Shown here: positions 33,204 to 41,611 of the stretch, in pieces
Position numbering within the stretch: the first letter of the stretch is position 1
Layout of the letters: every line of letters begins with the position of its first letter
NCBI RefSeq assembly: GCF_000426065.1
Contig: NZ_AUEQ01000001.1
Location: forward strand, 248,001-312,000
Source: Mycobacterium sp. URHD0025
GTDB lineage: Bacteria; Actinomycetota; Actinomycetes; Mycobacteriales; Mycobacteriaceae
Reading direction: 5' to 3'
DNA: 64,000 nucleotides
Made by a program: the position numbers and the translations under genes
The notes under the pieces: model-generated
The model's database searches: none
The model's input: only the letters and a program-made list of their open reading frames with translations
Told to the model about the DNA's origin: nothing

Positions 33204-34000
33204 CGCACCGCCTCCACCGAATCCGCGAGCTGGTCCCCGGTATCTTCGTCGGGAACGTCCGGCAGCGGACCGGTACCGAAGTCCTCACGTTCGATCATCC
33301 TGCGCAGCAGCACGATGAAAACGCCGGTGTACGTGACGAACACGACCATGTTGACCCACCATGCGATCGCGCCGTTCCAGGCGAACGCGCCGCGCTGGAA
33401 GATCCATGCCGGAGCGACGACCACCTCGGTCAGCGCGTTGCAAAGATTGAGGTAGCCGAACCACTTCGGGAAAACGGAGTTCTTGTCGAGCAGGACCGCG
33501 GCCATCCACACCAGGGAGCCGATCAGGAAAACACCCATGGTCCCGCTGAACGACAGGAACGCGAATTCGTAGAGCCAGTGAATGATCTCGGGGTCGCGGC
33601 TTGGCCGCAGCGCGGCAGCGGTCATCGCGATGGCCATGACTAGCATGCCCGGAATTGCGCTCAGCGAGTACATGATCAGATACGAGTATGCGAAGACCGG
33701 ACTGACCGACATCCGTCGCATTGAGTAGGCGAGAAGGGCGTTCATCGGCGCGCACAATCCCGTGATGAGAAAGACGACGCCGAAGCCGGCGAGAACGCCG
33801 AAGCGATGGTCGGTAACCCAATGCACGACCGTCGGGGTGTCCCAGGCCGGGCTCGGCGGCGGCTGCACGCGGGTGACGAAGAAGAACAGCACACCGTAGA
33901 GCTGGTAGAAGAACACCATCACGTACCACGCGAACCACAGTTCACGTTTGGGATGGTGGCGGAGGTTCCACTTGAGCCTGCTCAACCGTGAGCCGCTCAC
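33200..34000 (-). CDS. Multi-pass membrane protein in the oxidase-like operon (paralogue 1)
   Basis: 266 residues from GTG 34000, which overlaps the stop of the previous gene (GTGA). About six membrane helices. The C-terminal half is clearly related to its neighbour: VFPKWFGYLNLCNAL and GAFAWNGAIAWWVNM here match VFKPWVAYFNLGVAG and GPFAWDGVLSFWLKN there. The N-terminus carries ELWFAWYVMVFFYQLYGVLFFFV. Function unknown; conserved coupling with NorE/NorF-like genes suggests a respiratory or redox membrane complex. Confidence 0.75.
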   Translation of the reverse strand: MSGSRLSRLKWNLRHHPKRELWFAWYVMVFFYQLYGVLFFFVTRVQPPPSPAWDTPTVVHWVTDHRFGVLAGFGVVFLITGLCAPMNALLAYSMRRMSVSPVFAYSYLIMYSLSAIPGMLVMAIAMTAAALRPSRDPEIIHWLYEFAFLSFSGTMGVFLIGSLVWMAAVLLDKNSVFPKWFGYLNLCNALTEVVVAPAWIFQRGAFAWNGAIAWWVNMVVFVTYTGVFIVLLRRMIEREDFGTGPLPDVPDEDTGDQLADSVEAVR

Positions 34001-34704
34001 GCGGGGACCTTGTCCATCGCGCGCTGCTGCTGGATCGCTTGGGCGAGAACGATTCCCATCACCAGAATCCAGATCGCGATGGCAATGTTCTTGAGCCAGA
34101 AGGACAACACCCCGTCCCAGGCGAACGGCCCGTCGAACGACAGTGCGGTGAATGTAGCGGGTACCAGCGCTCCCGCGACGCCAAGATTGAAGTAAGCCAC
34201 CCACGGTTTGAACACCGGCCGTTCCTGCTGATCCCAGTAGATCGCCAGCGCCAGCAGCAGGCATTGCGCGATCAGGTAGGGCACCAACAGCGTGAAGGTG
34301 AGCCACGCGAGGTCGTTGAGCACCTGGGTCAACTCGGGGGCGCGGTCGGGCCGGAACGAGCCGAGCAGCCAGAACATGTTGGCGATGAGGAACAGTGCCG
34401 GCGGGCCTCCGGCCGCGGCGATCAAGCTGTAGGACAGGATCGGCGTGCGGTGGGCCATTCGGCGTACCTGCATCGCCAACAGGATCACGATCGGGATGAG
34501 GCCGACGCCGAACCAGTTGAACAGGATCATGCTGTAGCGGATCCGCGCGGTGTTGTCCTGATAGAAAATCGCGACCTGGTCGGCAGACATGTTGGGGGAC
34601 ATCGGATGTACGAAGCCGGGGAACAGAAAAAACGCGGCGATCCAGATGATCGCCACCACGGGCAACGTCCCTAAGAGGATCAGCTCACCGTCAGGTCGTC
34701 TCAT
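33997..34704 (-). CDS. Multi-pass membrane protein in the oxidase-like operon (paralogue 2)
   Basis: 235 residues from ATG 34704, about six helices; first gene of the operon. Typical segments are FLFPGFVHPMSPNMSADQVAIFYQDN, SYSLIAAAGGPPALFLIANMF and GPFAWDGVLSFWLKN. Homologous to the next gene product. The longer frame upstream runs antisense to the TetR gene and is not coding. Two tandem TetR-type palindromes lie in the 99-bp gap to the divergent TetR gene, so it is probably repressed by that protein. Confidence 0.75.
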   Translation of the reverse strand: MRRPDGELILLGTLPVVAIIWIAAFFLFPGFVHPMSPNMSADQVAIFYQDNTARIRYSMILFNWFGVGLIPIVILLAMQVRRMAHRTPILSYSLIAAAGGPPALFLIANMFWLLGSFRPDRAPELTQVLNDLAWLTFTLLVPYLIAQCLLLALAIYWDQQERPVFKPWVAYFNLGVAGALVPATFTALSFDGPFAWDGVLSFWLKNIAIAIWILVMGIVLAQAIQQQRAMDKVPA

Positions 34705-34732
34705 GGTCGGACTCTCTTCATGCGTGGCGTTG

Positions 34733-34771
34733 GTTGCCGATCGGCAACTTGGACGGTAGCCGATCGGCAAC
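34733..34771. promoter_or_regulatory. Two tandem palindromic operators, 23 bp apart
   Basis: Site 1 GTTGCCGATCGGCAAC (34733-34748) is a perfect 16-bp palindrome; site 2 GTAGCCGATCGGCAAC (34756-34771) differs by one base. Centres are 23 bp apart. They lie between the divergent TetR gene and the membrane/oxidase-like operon, arguing for joint repression. Confidence 0.75.
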
Positions 34772-34803
34772 CGCCCGGTCAATCGTCGGTTACCGTTGAC
34801 GCT

Positions 34804-35388
34804 GTGACGTCCACCCAGGAGGCCCGCACCTTCGGCGCGATAAGGCGCACCGCCGCTCAAACACGGGTGATGGACGCGGCTCTGAAACTGATCGCCAACC
34901 AGGGCGTCAGCGGTACGTCGCTGCAGATGATCGCCGACGAAATGGGTGTCACGAAGGCCGCCGTGTACCGGCAGTTCAAGACCAAAGAAGAGATCGTCAT
35001 CGCAATCACCGAACGGGAGATGAGCTTCCTCGAGGAAGCGCTCGAGGAGGCTGAGGCCCAGGGTTCTCCCAGAAAAGCCCGCGAGGCGCTGCTGGACCGG
35101 ATGATCGAGCAAGCCATCGACCGCCGCGGCGCGTTCAGCATCCCGATGTTCGATCCAGTCATCATTCGCCTGCAGGCCGAGTACGAGCCGTTTCAGCGAT
35201 TCATCGAACGCCTCTTCGCAGCCCTCCTGGGCACCGAAGCCGGTGTCGAGGCCCGGCTCCACGCCGCGATGCTCTCAAGTGCTATCAGCGTCGCCGTCAT
35301 GCATCCGCTTCTCGCCGACATCGACGGGGAGACGCTCCGGGTCCAGCTGAACCGGATGACCCGCCGGATGCTGGGGCTCACAGACTGA
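34804..35388 (+). CDS. TetR-family transcriptional regulator
   Basis: 194 residues from GTG 34804. TACCGT (34791-34796) stands 8 nt before the start codon, so the mRNA may be leaderless. The helix-turn-helix reads MDAALKLIANQGVSGTSLQMIADEMGVTKAAVYRQFKTKEEIV. Divergent from the oxidase-like membrane operon with two palindromes between them. Ligand unknown. Confidence 0.9.
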   Translation: MTSTQEARTFGAIRRTAAQTRVMDAALKLIANQGVSGTSLQMIADEMGVTKAAVYRQFKTKEEIVIAITEREMSFLEEALEEAEAQGSPRKAREALLDRMIEQAIDRRGAFSIPMFDPVIIRLQAEYEPFQRFIERLFAALLGTEAGVEARLHAAMLSSAISVAVMHPLLADIDGETLRVQLNRMTRRMLGLTD

Positions 35389-35414
35389 CAACGCGGCGAC
35401 CGTCAACCAGCCGG

Positions 35415-35606
35415 TCAGTATTTGCGGTCGCCCTCGCTGTCGTCGAAGAACGCCCAGTCGCCGTCGGCCGAGAGCACCTCCATACGCCAGCCCAACTCGG
35501 GCTCGGCCTTCTGGTCGACGAACCAGGCGTGCGCGTTGTCGGCACTCTCGATGTCCTTGGTGTCGACGACTTCGCCTTTGGGATTGAGAACTCGATAAAT
35601 AGCCAT
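35415..35606 (-). CDS. Small conserved hypothetical protein (63 aa)
   Basis: 63 residues, ATG 35606: starts MAIYRVLNPKGEVVDTKDIE and contains DNAHAWFVDQKAEPELGWRMEVL. The amphipathic, aromatic-rich pattern suggests a small folded domain; the family is not recognised. No signal peptide. Convergent with the TetR gene 26 bp away. Confidence 0.6.
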   Translation of the reverse strand: MAIYRVLNPKGEVVDTKDIESADNAHAWFVDQKAEPELGWRMEVLSADGDWAFFDDSEGDRKY

Positions 35607-35687
35607 CGGCTCAGCGTTCCCCCGAAACCGGCCCTCGAATCAGTCGTCGGGTGGGTCGGAATGAGTGTCCGCGGGTAGTCAACGACC

Positions 35688-35843
35688 ATGTCCAGCGCAG
35701 ACAAACCGAATGACGGGACGACCGGCGACGCCAAGGAACCACCCCCGGGCCCCGCGGATCACGGCCGCGAAGGTGGGATGGCCACGCGAGAGATCGCGCC
35801 GGAACTCACCGAACCCGACGATGACAAAGACGAAGGCGGCTGA
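35688..35843 (+). CDS. Small disordered protein (51 aa)
   Basis: Starts MSSADKPNDGTTGDAKEPPP and ends in an acidic tail (ELTEPDDDKDEGG). Rich in Gly, Pro, Asp and Glu, so likely unstructured. Divergent from the 63-residue gene by 81 bp. The composition resembles other mycobacterial small hydrophilic proteins. No family recognised. Confidence 0.4.
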   Translation: MSSADKPNDGTTGDAKEPPPGPADHGREGGMATREIAPELTEPDDDKDEGG

Positions 35844-35846
35844 GCT

Positions 35847-36221
35847 TCAAGCTGGCACTGAACCTGCAGGGGATTCCCGGCGCTTCGCCAACACCAACTG
35901 CCGGCGGATCAGAAACAACGGAAACGCCACGCTCACCGCGATGACCGCACTGAGCACGATGTAGATCCACACCTTCGGGATGCCGATCCGGCGCGCCTCG
36001 ACAACCATGAAGACGAACGCCGCCAGGCCCATCAGCAGCAGGTCGTTGGTAAGTGAGGATGACCCGTAGTTGGCGTATCCGCTTCGGAAGAAGTCGATCA
36101 AGCTCGTGCTTTCGGTGGTGAAAAAGCCGATGTTGTTCCACCAGGTCGCGATCAGGGCTGCCACCGCCACCACCCCATAGGTGCCGCACAAAATCTTGTC
36201 GTTTCGTGTGAGCATTGCCAT
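35847..36221 (-). CDS. DUF2834 domain membrane protein
   Basis: 124 residues from ATG 36221 with GGGGGAGG about 7 nt upstream. Three to four hydrophobic helices: ILCGTYGVVAVAALIATWW, LTNDLLLMGLAAFVFMVVEA and WIYIVLSAVIAVSVAFPLFL. The segment FFRSGYANYGSSSLTNDL is the DUF2834 signature. Function unknown. Divergent from the TetR gene at 36328. Confidence 0.8.
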   Translation of the reverse strand: MAMLTRNDKILCGTYGVVAVAALIATWWNNIGFFTTESTSLIDFFRSGYANYGSSSLTNDLLLMGLAAFVFMVVEARRIGIPKVWIYIVLSAVIAVSVAFPLFLIRRQLVLAKRRESPAGSVPA

Positions 36222-36292
36222 CGTCACGCCTCCCCCGTCGGACCGAAACAGTCCAGGTGAACCTATCGTTCCGGCGGACGCGAGGGGGCTGT

Positions 36293-36328
36293 TTGCCCGC
36301 AAATTGGTGAGTGAGTACTCTCTCACCA
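36293..36328 (+). promoter_or_regulatory. Leaderless TetR promoter with overlapping operator
   Basis: TTGCCC (36293-36298), 17-bp spacer, TACTCT (36316-36321), ATG 7 nt later at 36328. A 24-bp palindrome (36305-36328) with arms TGGTGAGTGAGT and ACTCTCTCACCA, one mismatched pair, covers the -10 box and start codon. Likely autoregulatory operator. Confidence 0.65.
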
Positions 36329-36933
36329 TGTCATCCGGAAGGGACCGGCTCTTGGCGACAGCGCTCAAGCTGTTTGCCGCCAAGGGGTATGCGGCGACAT
36401 CGGTGGCCCACATCCAGCAGGCCGCCGGCCTGGCCCCCGGGTCGGGTGCGCTCTACAAGCACTTCGGCTCCAAACGGGAACTGCTCGAGTCGGCGGTCTC
36501 GCACCGCATCGACGCCATCGTGACCGCGAGGGAGCAGTACGACGCCGGCAATCCCAAATCTGTCGAAGAGGCCGTCCGCAGTGCCGGGCAGTTGATCTGG
36601 ACAAACCTCACTCAAAGCGAGGAACTGCTACGCGTCATGCTGCGTGAACCCGATGAGCTCGGTGAGCTCGACGAGAAAACGTGGCAGGTCATCACCGACA
36701 ACGCCTATCAACGGTTCGCCGATGAATTGGCGGCCTCCAACCGCTCTGGCCGGACCCAGATCCCCGACCCGGAGGCCACCGCGGCGGTTGCCATCGCCGG
36801 GCTCTCATATGCCGCGACGCTGCAGGCGCTGACCGGACGCTTGCCGGGCAACGTTGACCACGAACGTTTCTTCGAGGCCTGGGTCATCCAGACCGTCAGC
36901 ACGATCAAGCAACACCGCTCTCAAAAACACTGA
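36328..36933 (+). CDS. TetR-family transcriptional regulator
   Basis: 201 residues from ATG 36328, the predicted transcription start. Helix-turn-helix: [50 protein letters not shown]. The acyl-CoA dehydrogenase gene follows by 26 bp on the same strand, so the two are likely one operon, with an acyl-CoA as plausible ligand. A 24-bp palindrome lies over its start. Confidence 0.9.
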   Translation: MSSGRDRLLATALKLFAAKGYAATSVAHIQQAAGLAPGSGALYKHFGSKRELLESAVSHRIDAIVTAREQYDAGNPKSVEEAVRSAGQLIWTNLTQSEELLRVMLREPDELGELDEKTWQVITDNAYQRFADELAASNRSGRTQIPDPEATAAVAIAGLSYAATLQALTGRLPGNVDHERFFEAWVIQTVSTIKQHRSQKH

Positions 36934-36959
36934 CCACCAACATATTTCAGGAGCCAACC

Positions 36960-38171
36960 GTGACGTTCTCCATGCAACTGAGCGACGACGTGATCGAAGT
37001 CCGCGACTGGGTGCACCAGTTCGCCGCCGACGTCGTGCGTCCCGCCGCCGCCGAATGGGACGAGCGCGAGGAAACGCCCTGGCCGGTCATCCAGGAGGCC
37101 GCCAAGGTGGGGCTCTACTCCCCTGAGTTGTTCGCGCAGCAGACCGCCGAGCCCTCCGGACTCGGCATGCTGACCGTGTTCGAAGAGCTGTTCTGGGGCG
37201 ACGCGGGTATCGCACTGTCGATCCTGGGTACCGGTCTGGCCGCAGCAGCCCTGGCAGGCAACGGAACTCCCGAGCAGATCGGCACATGGCTGGCACCGAT
37301 GTTCGGCACGCCGGGCGAGCCTCAGCTGGGCGCCTTCTGCTCCTCGGAGCCCGATGCCGGTTCCGACGTCGGCGCCATCCGCACCCGCGCGCGTTTCGAT
37401 GAGGCGACCAACGAGTGGGTGCTCAACGGGACGAAGACCTGGGCCACCAACGGCGGTATCGCCAACGTCCACATCGTCGTCGCCTCGGTCTATCCCGAAC
37501 TCGGCTCCCGCGGGCAGGCCACGTTCATCATCCCGCCCGGAACCCACGGCCTGAGCCAGGGCCAGAAGTTCAAGAAGCACGGCATCCGGGCCTCGCACAC
37601 CGCAGAAGTCGTGCTGGACAACGTCCGGCTGTCCGAGGATCTGATCCTTGGCGGCCGGGAGAAGTTCGAGTCACGCATCGCGCGGGTGAAGTCGGGCGCC
37701 TCGGCCGGCGGTCAGGCTGCGATGAAGACCTTCGAGCGCACTCGTCCCTCGGTCGGCGCCATGGCGGTCGGCGTGGCCCGCGCCGCCTACGAGTACGCCC
37801 TCGACTATGCCTGCCAGCGTGAGCAATTCGGCCGCAAGATCGGCGAGTTCCAGGCCGTCGCTTTCAAGCTCGCCGACATGAAGAGCCGTATCGACGCGGC
37901 CCGGCTGCTGGTGTGGCGGGCCGGCTGGATGGCACGCAACAACCAGGCGTTCGACAACGCAGAGGGGTCGATGGCCAAGCTCGTGGCCAGTGAGACCGCG
38001 GTCTACGTGACCGATGAGGCGATCCAGATCCTGGGCGGCAACGGCTACACCCGTGACTACCCCGTCGAGCGGATGCACCGCGACGCCAAGATCTTCACGA
38101 TCTTCGAGGGCACCAGCGAAATCCAGCGCCTGGTGATCTCCCGCGCGCTCACCGGTCTGTCGATCCGGTAG
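36960..38171 (+). CDS. Acyl-CoA dehydrogenase
   Basis: 403 residues from GTG 36960, with AGGAGCC about 5 nt upstream. FAD-dependent alpha,beta-dehydrogenation of acyl-CoA in lipid or side-chain degradation. FAD/substrate signatures: [17 protein letters not shown] and [16 protein letters not shown]-terminal signature [23 protein letters not shown] with catalytic Glu in [12 protein letters not shown]. Co-transcribed with a TetR gene. Chain-length preference cannot be read from sequence. Confidence 0.93.
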   Translation: MTFSMQLSDDVIEVRDWVHQFAADVVRPAAAEWDEREETPWPVIQEAAKVGLYSPELFAQQTAEPSGLGMLTVFEELFWGDAGIALSILGTGLAAAALAGNGTPEQIGTWLAPMFGTPGEPQLGAFCSSEPDAGSDVGAIRTRARFDEATNEWVLNGTKTWATNGGIANVHIVVASVYPELGSRGQATFIIPPGTHGLSQGQKFKKHGIRASHTAEVVLDNVRLSEDLILGGREKFESRIARVKSGASAGGQAAMKTFERTRPSVGAMAVGVARAAYEYALDYACQREQFGRKIGEFQAVAFKLADMKSRIDAARLLVWRAGWMARNNQAFDNAEGSMAKLVASETAVYVTDEAIQILGGNGYTRDYPVERMHRDAKIFTIFEGTSEIQRLVISRALTGLSIR

Positions 38172-38183
38172 CGGCCGAGCGGC

Positions 38184-38450
38184 TTACTTGCCGGTGCGCT
38201 CGCGGTGCTTGCACCCGGGCCAACAGCACGGTCGCCGCTGGCCTTCCTCCAGTTCCTCCTGCGTCCGGCGGATCCGTCGCTCGCGCGTCACCTGCTGCTT
38301 GGCGTCCTCGACCCAGCAGATGAACTCGTTGCGCGCGAGCGGCGTGATGTCTTTCCACGCGGCCAGTGCCGTGTCATTGCCGATCAAGGCCTCGCGCATA
38401 TCCGCGGGCAACTTATGCACCACCCCACCGGGTACACGTTGGCCAGTCAT
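38184..38450 (-). CDS. YdeI/OmpD-associated family protein
   Basis: 88 residues. Core pattern LPADMREALIGNDTALAAWKDITPLARNEFICWVEDAKQQVTRERRIRRTQEELEEGQRR is the YdeI/OmpD-associated domain. The Cys-rich end PCCWPGCKHRERTGK could bind metal. Family function is poorly defined. Convergent with the acyl-CoA dehydrogenase gene, 12 bp apart. Confidence 0.8.
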   Translation of the reverse strand: MTGQRVPGGVVHKLPADMREALIGNDTALAAWKDITPLARNEFICWVEDAKQQVTRERRIRRTQEELEEGQRRPCCWPGCKHRERTGK

Positions 38451-38647
38451 GAGGTCAGGTTAGGCCGCGTCGCTCGGCAACACACTTGGGATACGACATT
38501 GCCCTTACCGTGACCTTAAGAGAGCCTTATTTTTCTTAGAGTTGGTGTACGGTGGGTTCTCGGGGCGGTTGTGAGCACGGGCACACCAACGTGTTATCGC
38601 AGGTCAACTCGGACCCACCGCCTCAGCAGTGACGGAAGGAACCCGAC

Positions 38648-39316
38648 ATGCAACCTGCAGCAGCCACCCGGATCGCACTTGTCACCGGCGCCTCGCGGGG
38701 TATCGGCGCCGACGTCGCGCAACAGCTCGCCGGTCCGGACACCCACGTCGTCGTCAACTACCGCGAGAAGGCAAAACGTGCCGACTCGGTTGTCGACGCC
38801 ATCCGCCGCGCGGGCGGTCGCGCCTCCACGCTCGGGGCCGACATCTCCGACGAGGCCGCCGCCGCCGCGATGATCGAACGGGTGGGCCGCGAGTTCGGCC
38901 GGCTGGACGTGCTGGTGCTCAATGCATCGACAGGGCTGGATCTCGGTGCTGATCCGGGTTACGCGATGCGGCTGAACCGCGATGCGCAGCGCCGGTTGGT
39001 CAAGCTGGCCCTGCCACTGATGCCGGTGGGCGGCCAGATCGTGTTCGTCACCAGCCATCAGGCCCACTTCTTCCCCAACAAGGCCGTGCCGAAGGGCTAC
39101 GGACCGATCGCGGCGAGCAAGCGCGCCGGTGAAACCGCGCTCTACGCCATGCGTTCCGAATTCGACCGGCGGGGAATCGATTTCACCGTCGTGTCCGGCG
39201 AGATGATGTCCGACCGGGAGTTGGCGACGACGATCGCCCGCGCCGCGTCCGCGCCGTACCCGTCCGGAATCGTCTATGTCGGAGGACCCGACTTTCTCTG
39301 CCAGATGTCGGCCTAG
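38648..39316 (+). CDS. Short-chain dehydrogenase/reductase (SDR)
   Basis: 222 residues. Rossmann motif VTGASRGIG (about 13-21) and VLNAS (NNAG equivalent). The active-site Ser is in VFVTSHQAHFF. The Tyr-Lys pair is unusual: YGPIAASK gives Tyr-x6-Lys instead of YxxxK, so activity may be altered. Substrate unknown. The promoter region upstream (38451-38647) is 197 bp with no recognised gene. Confidence 0.85.
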   Translation: MQPAAATRIALVTGASRGIGADVAQQLAGPDTHVVVNYREKAKRADSVVDAIRRAGGRASTLGADISDEAAAAAMIERVGREFGRLDVLVLNASTGLDLGADPGYAMRLNRDAQRRLVKLALPLMPVGGQIVFVTSHQAHFFPNKAVPKGYGPIAASKRAGETALYAMRSEFDRRGIDFTVVSGEMMSDRELATTIARAASAPYPSGIVYVGGPDFLCQMSA

Positions 39317-39320
39317 CCAC

Positions 39321-40415
39321 CTACGACGAAGCCGAAATATTCGTCTGAAGCTGCTCGCGCACAGCAGTCCCCAGTGCGCTCGTCGTCGCGGTTCCACCCA
39401 TGTCCGGCGTCAGGATGTCGCCGCCGCGGGCCAGTACATCCTCGACAGCTTTCACGATCGCTGCCGCGGCGTCTGGTTCACCCAGATGGTCGAGCATCAG
39501 CGACGCGCTCCAGATTTGACCGATGGGATTGGCGAGTCCTCGTCCCGCGATGTCGGGCGCGGAGCCGTGAACCGGTTCGAACAGACTCGGAAACCGCCGC
39601 TCCGGGTTGATGTTTCCACTGGGTGCGATGCCGATGGTGCCGGTGCACGCGGGACCCAGGTCAGACAGGATGTCGCCGAAGAGATTGCTCGCGACAACGA
39701 CGTCGAACCAGTCGGGGTGTAGAACGAAATTCGCCGCGAGGATGTCGATGTGGAACTTGTCCACCTTGATGTCGGGGAACCGTTCGCTCATCTGCTCGAC
39801 GCGTTCGTCCCAGTACGGCATCGTGATGGAAATACCGTTGCTCTTGGTCGCCGAGGTCAGGTGCCTGTCGGGGCGACGTTGGGCAAGTTCGAAGGCGTAC
39901 TTGAGGATTCGGTCGACGCCGACGCGGGTCATCACCGTCTCCTGCATCACCGTCTCGCGGTCCGTGCCCTCGAACATCTTGCCGCCGATACTCGAGTACT
40001 CACCTTCGGTGTTCTCCCGGACGACGACGAAATCGACGTCTCCGGGCTTCCGGCCGGCCAGCGGACATTTCACTCCGGGCATCAGTTTGACCGGACGTAG
40101 GTTGACGTACTGGTCGTAATGCCGGCGGAACTGCAGAAGGCTGCCCCACAGCGAAATATGGTCGGGCACAACGTCCGGCCAGCCGACGGCGCCGAAGAAG
40201 AGCGCATCGAACCTGCCCAGCTCATCGAACCACCCGTCGGGCAGCATGGCGCCGGTGTCGGTGTAGTACTCCGCGCTCGCGTAATCGAACTGCTCATAGT
40301 CGATGGCGAAACCGAAGGCCGCCGCCGCTGCCTCCAACACCTTGAGACCCTCGGGCACCACTTCCTTGCCGATGCCGTCGCCGGGGATCACAGCCAATCG
40401 GTGAGTGGTGGTCAT
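39321..40415 (-). CDS. Tartrate dehydrogenase/3-isopropylmalate dehydrogenase family enzyme
   Basis: 364 residues. Beta-decarboxylating dehydrogenase fold that oxidises a malate-like 2-hydroxy acid with NAD and metal. N-terminus RLAVIPGDGIGKEVVPEGLKVL; substrate loop GSLLQFRRHYDQYVNLRPVKL; metal site NLFGDILSDLGP and the signature EPVHGSAPDIAGRGLANPIG. Closest by eye to tartrate dehydrogenase/decarboxylase (TtuC type). Convergent with the SDR gene (4 bp). Confidence 0.88.
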   Translation of the reverse strand: MTTTHRLAVIPGDGIGKEVVPEGLKVLEAAAAAFGFAIDYEQFDYASAEYYTDTGAMLPDGWFDELGRFDALFFGAVGWPDVVPDHISLWGSLLQFRRHYDQYVNLRPVKLMPGVKCPLAGRKPGDVDFVVVRENTEGEYSSIGGKMFEGTDRETVMQETVMTRVGVDRILKYAFELAQRRPDRHLTSATKSNGISITMPYWDERVEQMSERFPDIKVDKFHIDILAANFVLHPDWFDVVVASNLFGDILSDLGPACTGTIGIAPSGNINPERRFPSLFEPVHGSAPDIAGRGLANPIGQIWSASLMLDHLGEPDAAAAIVKAVEDVLARGGDILTPDMGGTATTSALGTAVREQLQTNISASS

Positions 40416-40452
40416 GCCGCCACCCTACTTTCCGGCGATTCACCGCCAACGA

Positions 40453-40489
40453 CGAGCGAGGGGCGCCCGGTGTGGGCGCCCCTCGCTCG
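40453..40489 (-). terminator. Strong hairpin terminator
   Basis: A perfect 16-bp stem, CGAGCGAGGGGCGCCC (40453-40468) and its complement (40474-40489), with a 5-nt loop GGTGT. It lies 9 bp after the stop of the small secreted protein gene and upstream of the dehydrogenase gene on the same strand. No T-run. Confidence 0.7.
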
Positions 40490-40498
40490 GGTCGTGTG

Positions 40499-40666
40499 TC
40501 AGCGGCCGTTACCGAATGTCGGGGTCACAACGCCGGTGCTGGCATGCTGCTGGATGTCGTGCACCCACTGGTGATGGGTGATGTCGGCCTGCGCCGGGCC
40601 GGCCAGGCCGACGATGGCTGCAGCGAAACCAGTGGCGATGATGCTCGCAAAACCGATCTTCTTCAT
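40499..40666 (-). CDS. Small secreted protein (55 aa)
   Basis: Starts MKKIGFASIIATGFAAAIVGLAGPAQA, a clear Sec signal peptide with AQA cleavage, giving a mature peptide of about 29 residues (DITHHQWVHDIQQHASTG...). The mature part is His-rich. An upstream in-frame start would add a basic 22-residue extension and is unlikely. Family not recognised; similar small secreted proteins occur in mycobacteria. Confidence 0.65.
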   Translation of the reverse strand: MKKIGFASIIATGFAAAIVGLAGPAQADITHHQWVHDIQQHASTGVVTPTFGNGR

Positions 40667-40839
40667 GTCGAAGCCCTTCGTTCTGGGCGTTCGAGCCGTG
40701 GCGTGGGTGTCGCGGTTCGGACGTCTGTCCACCGGTTCGGGGGATTCCTACCCGGTCTGAGCTGCACAACATGCCGGTCAACGCGGTTAATTCCACTGGC
40801 AGAAATTGAGCGGCGTTTGGCAGACGTCACCACCAACCG

Positions 40840-41574
40840 CTATGCGGACTGGATGATCTCAGCCAATGTCGCCGCCGCACGAAATAGCGAAAGGGTGCGT
40901 TCGGTGATGGAGTTCAAACGCTTGTCGAGCGCCTCGAGCGAGCGGTTCACATCATCGAGGTCCCGTATCGCCGCGATGGCACTCCGGACATCAGGTATGC
41001 GGTATCCGGCAGCGCGCAGGGCTGCCGTGATGCGCGCCTCGCGGACGGCCTCAAGCTGATAGCGCCTGGCCGATCCGCTTCGGTTGATGACCCGCTCCGG
41101 CTTCACCAACCCCTCCTTCTCCCAGAACCGGAGCGTGGAGGCACGAACGCCGAGCGCCCGTGACAGTTCGGTGATGGTCATAGCGTCGGCATCCACCGGG
41201 GCAGCGTCGGTCTGGGCTTCGTGCTGGATGGCCTCCAGCGCGTGACGCGCGGCGAGGGCCTGCTCGCGCTCGCGGTTGAGTCCGTCGTGCAACGAGCACA
41301 GCAAAGCCGCCGCATCCCCGGTCGGCAACGCCCGGGTTGCGCGCATTGTCCGGCGGGCCTCCGCCGGACCCACGGCGTGAGCCAGATCCCGATACGCACG
41401 CAGGTCACGGATCGCAGACGCCGAGAACTGTCGGTAACCGTTGTCAGCCCGCACCGCTGAGGCGATGACGCCGCGACGCTCCAAGTCCCGAACCTGCTGG
41501 ACCGAGTACCCAGCGGCCGCCGCTACCGCCGAGACGGTCAGCATGTTCGCCGCACGATGGTCGCGGCCATGCAC
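40840..41574 (-). CDS. MerR-family regulator with two MerR helix-turn-helix domains
   Basis: 244 residues from GTG 41574; ATG 41544 is an alternative. N-terminal MerR-like domain (LTVSAVAAAAGYSVQQVRDLERRGVIA...YRQFSASAIRDL) and a second one (MTITELSRALGVRASTLRFWEKEGLVKPERV...ARRYQLEAVREARI), then a C-terminal helical dimerisation region. Tandem MerR domains in one chain are unusual. It diverges from the DUF6194 gene; ACTTCAA occurs twice, 13 bp apart, in the gap. No Cys cluster, so metal sensing is unlikely. Confidence 0.85.
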   Translation of the reverse strand: MHGRDHRAANMLTVSAVAAAAGYSVQQVRDLERRGVIASAVRADNGYRQFSASAIRDLRAYRDLAHAVGPAEARRTMRATRALPTGDAAALLCSLHDGLNREREQALAARHALEAIQHEAQTDAAPVDADAMTITELSRALGVRASTLRFWEKEGLVKPERVINRSGSARRYQLEAVREARITAALRAAGYRIPDVRSAIAAIRDLDDVNRSLEALDKRLNSITERTLSLFRAAATLAEIIQSA

Positions 41575-41589
41575 AAACCCTCCATAAGC

Positions 41590-41609
41590 ACTTCAACCTC
41601 ACACTTCAA
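41590..41609. promoter_or_regulatory. Direct repeats in the MerR/DUF6194 gap
   Basis: ACTTCAA at 41590-41596 and 41603-41609, a 13-bp period, within the 37-bp gap between divergent genes. Possible binding sites for the double-MerR protein. Confidence 0.35.
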
Positions 41610-41611
41610 GC

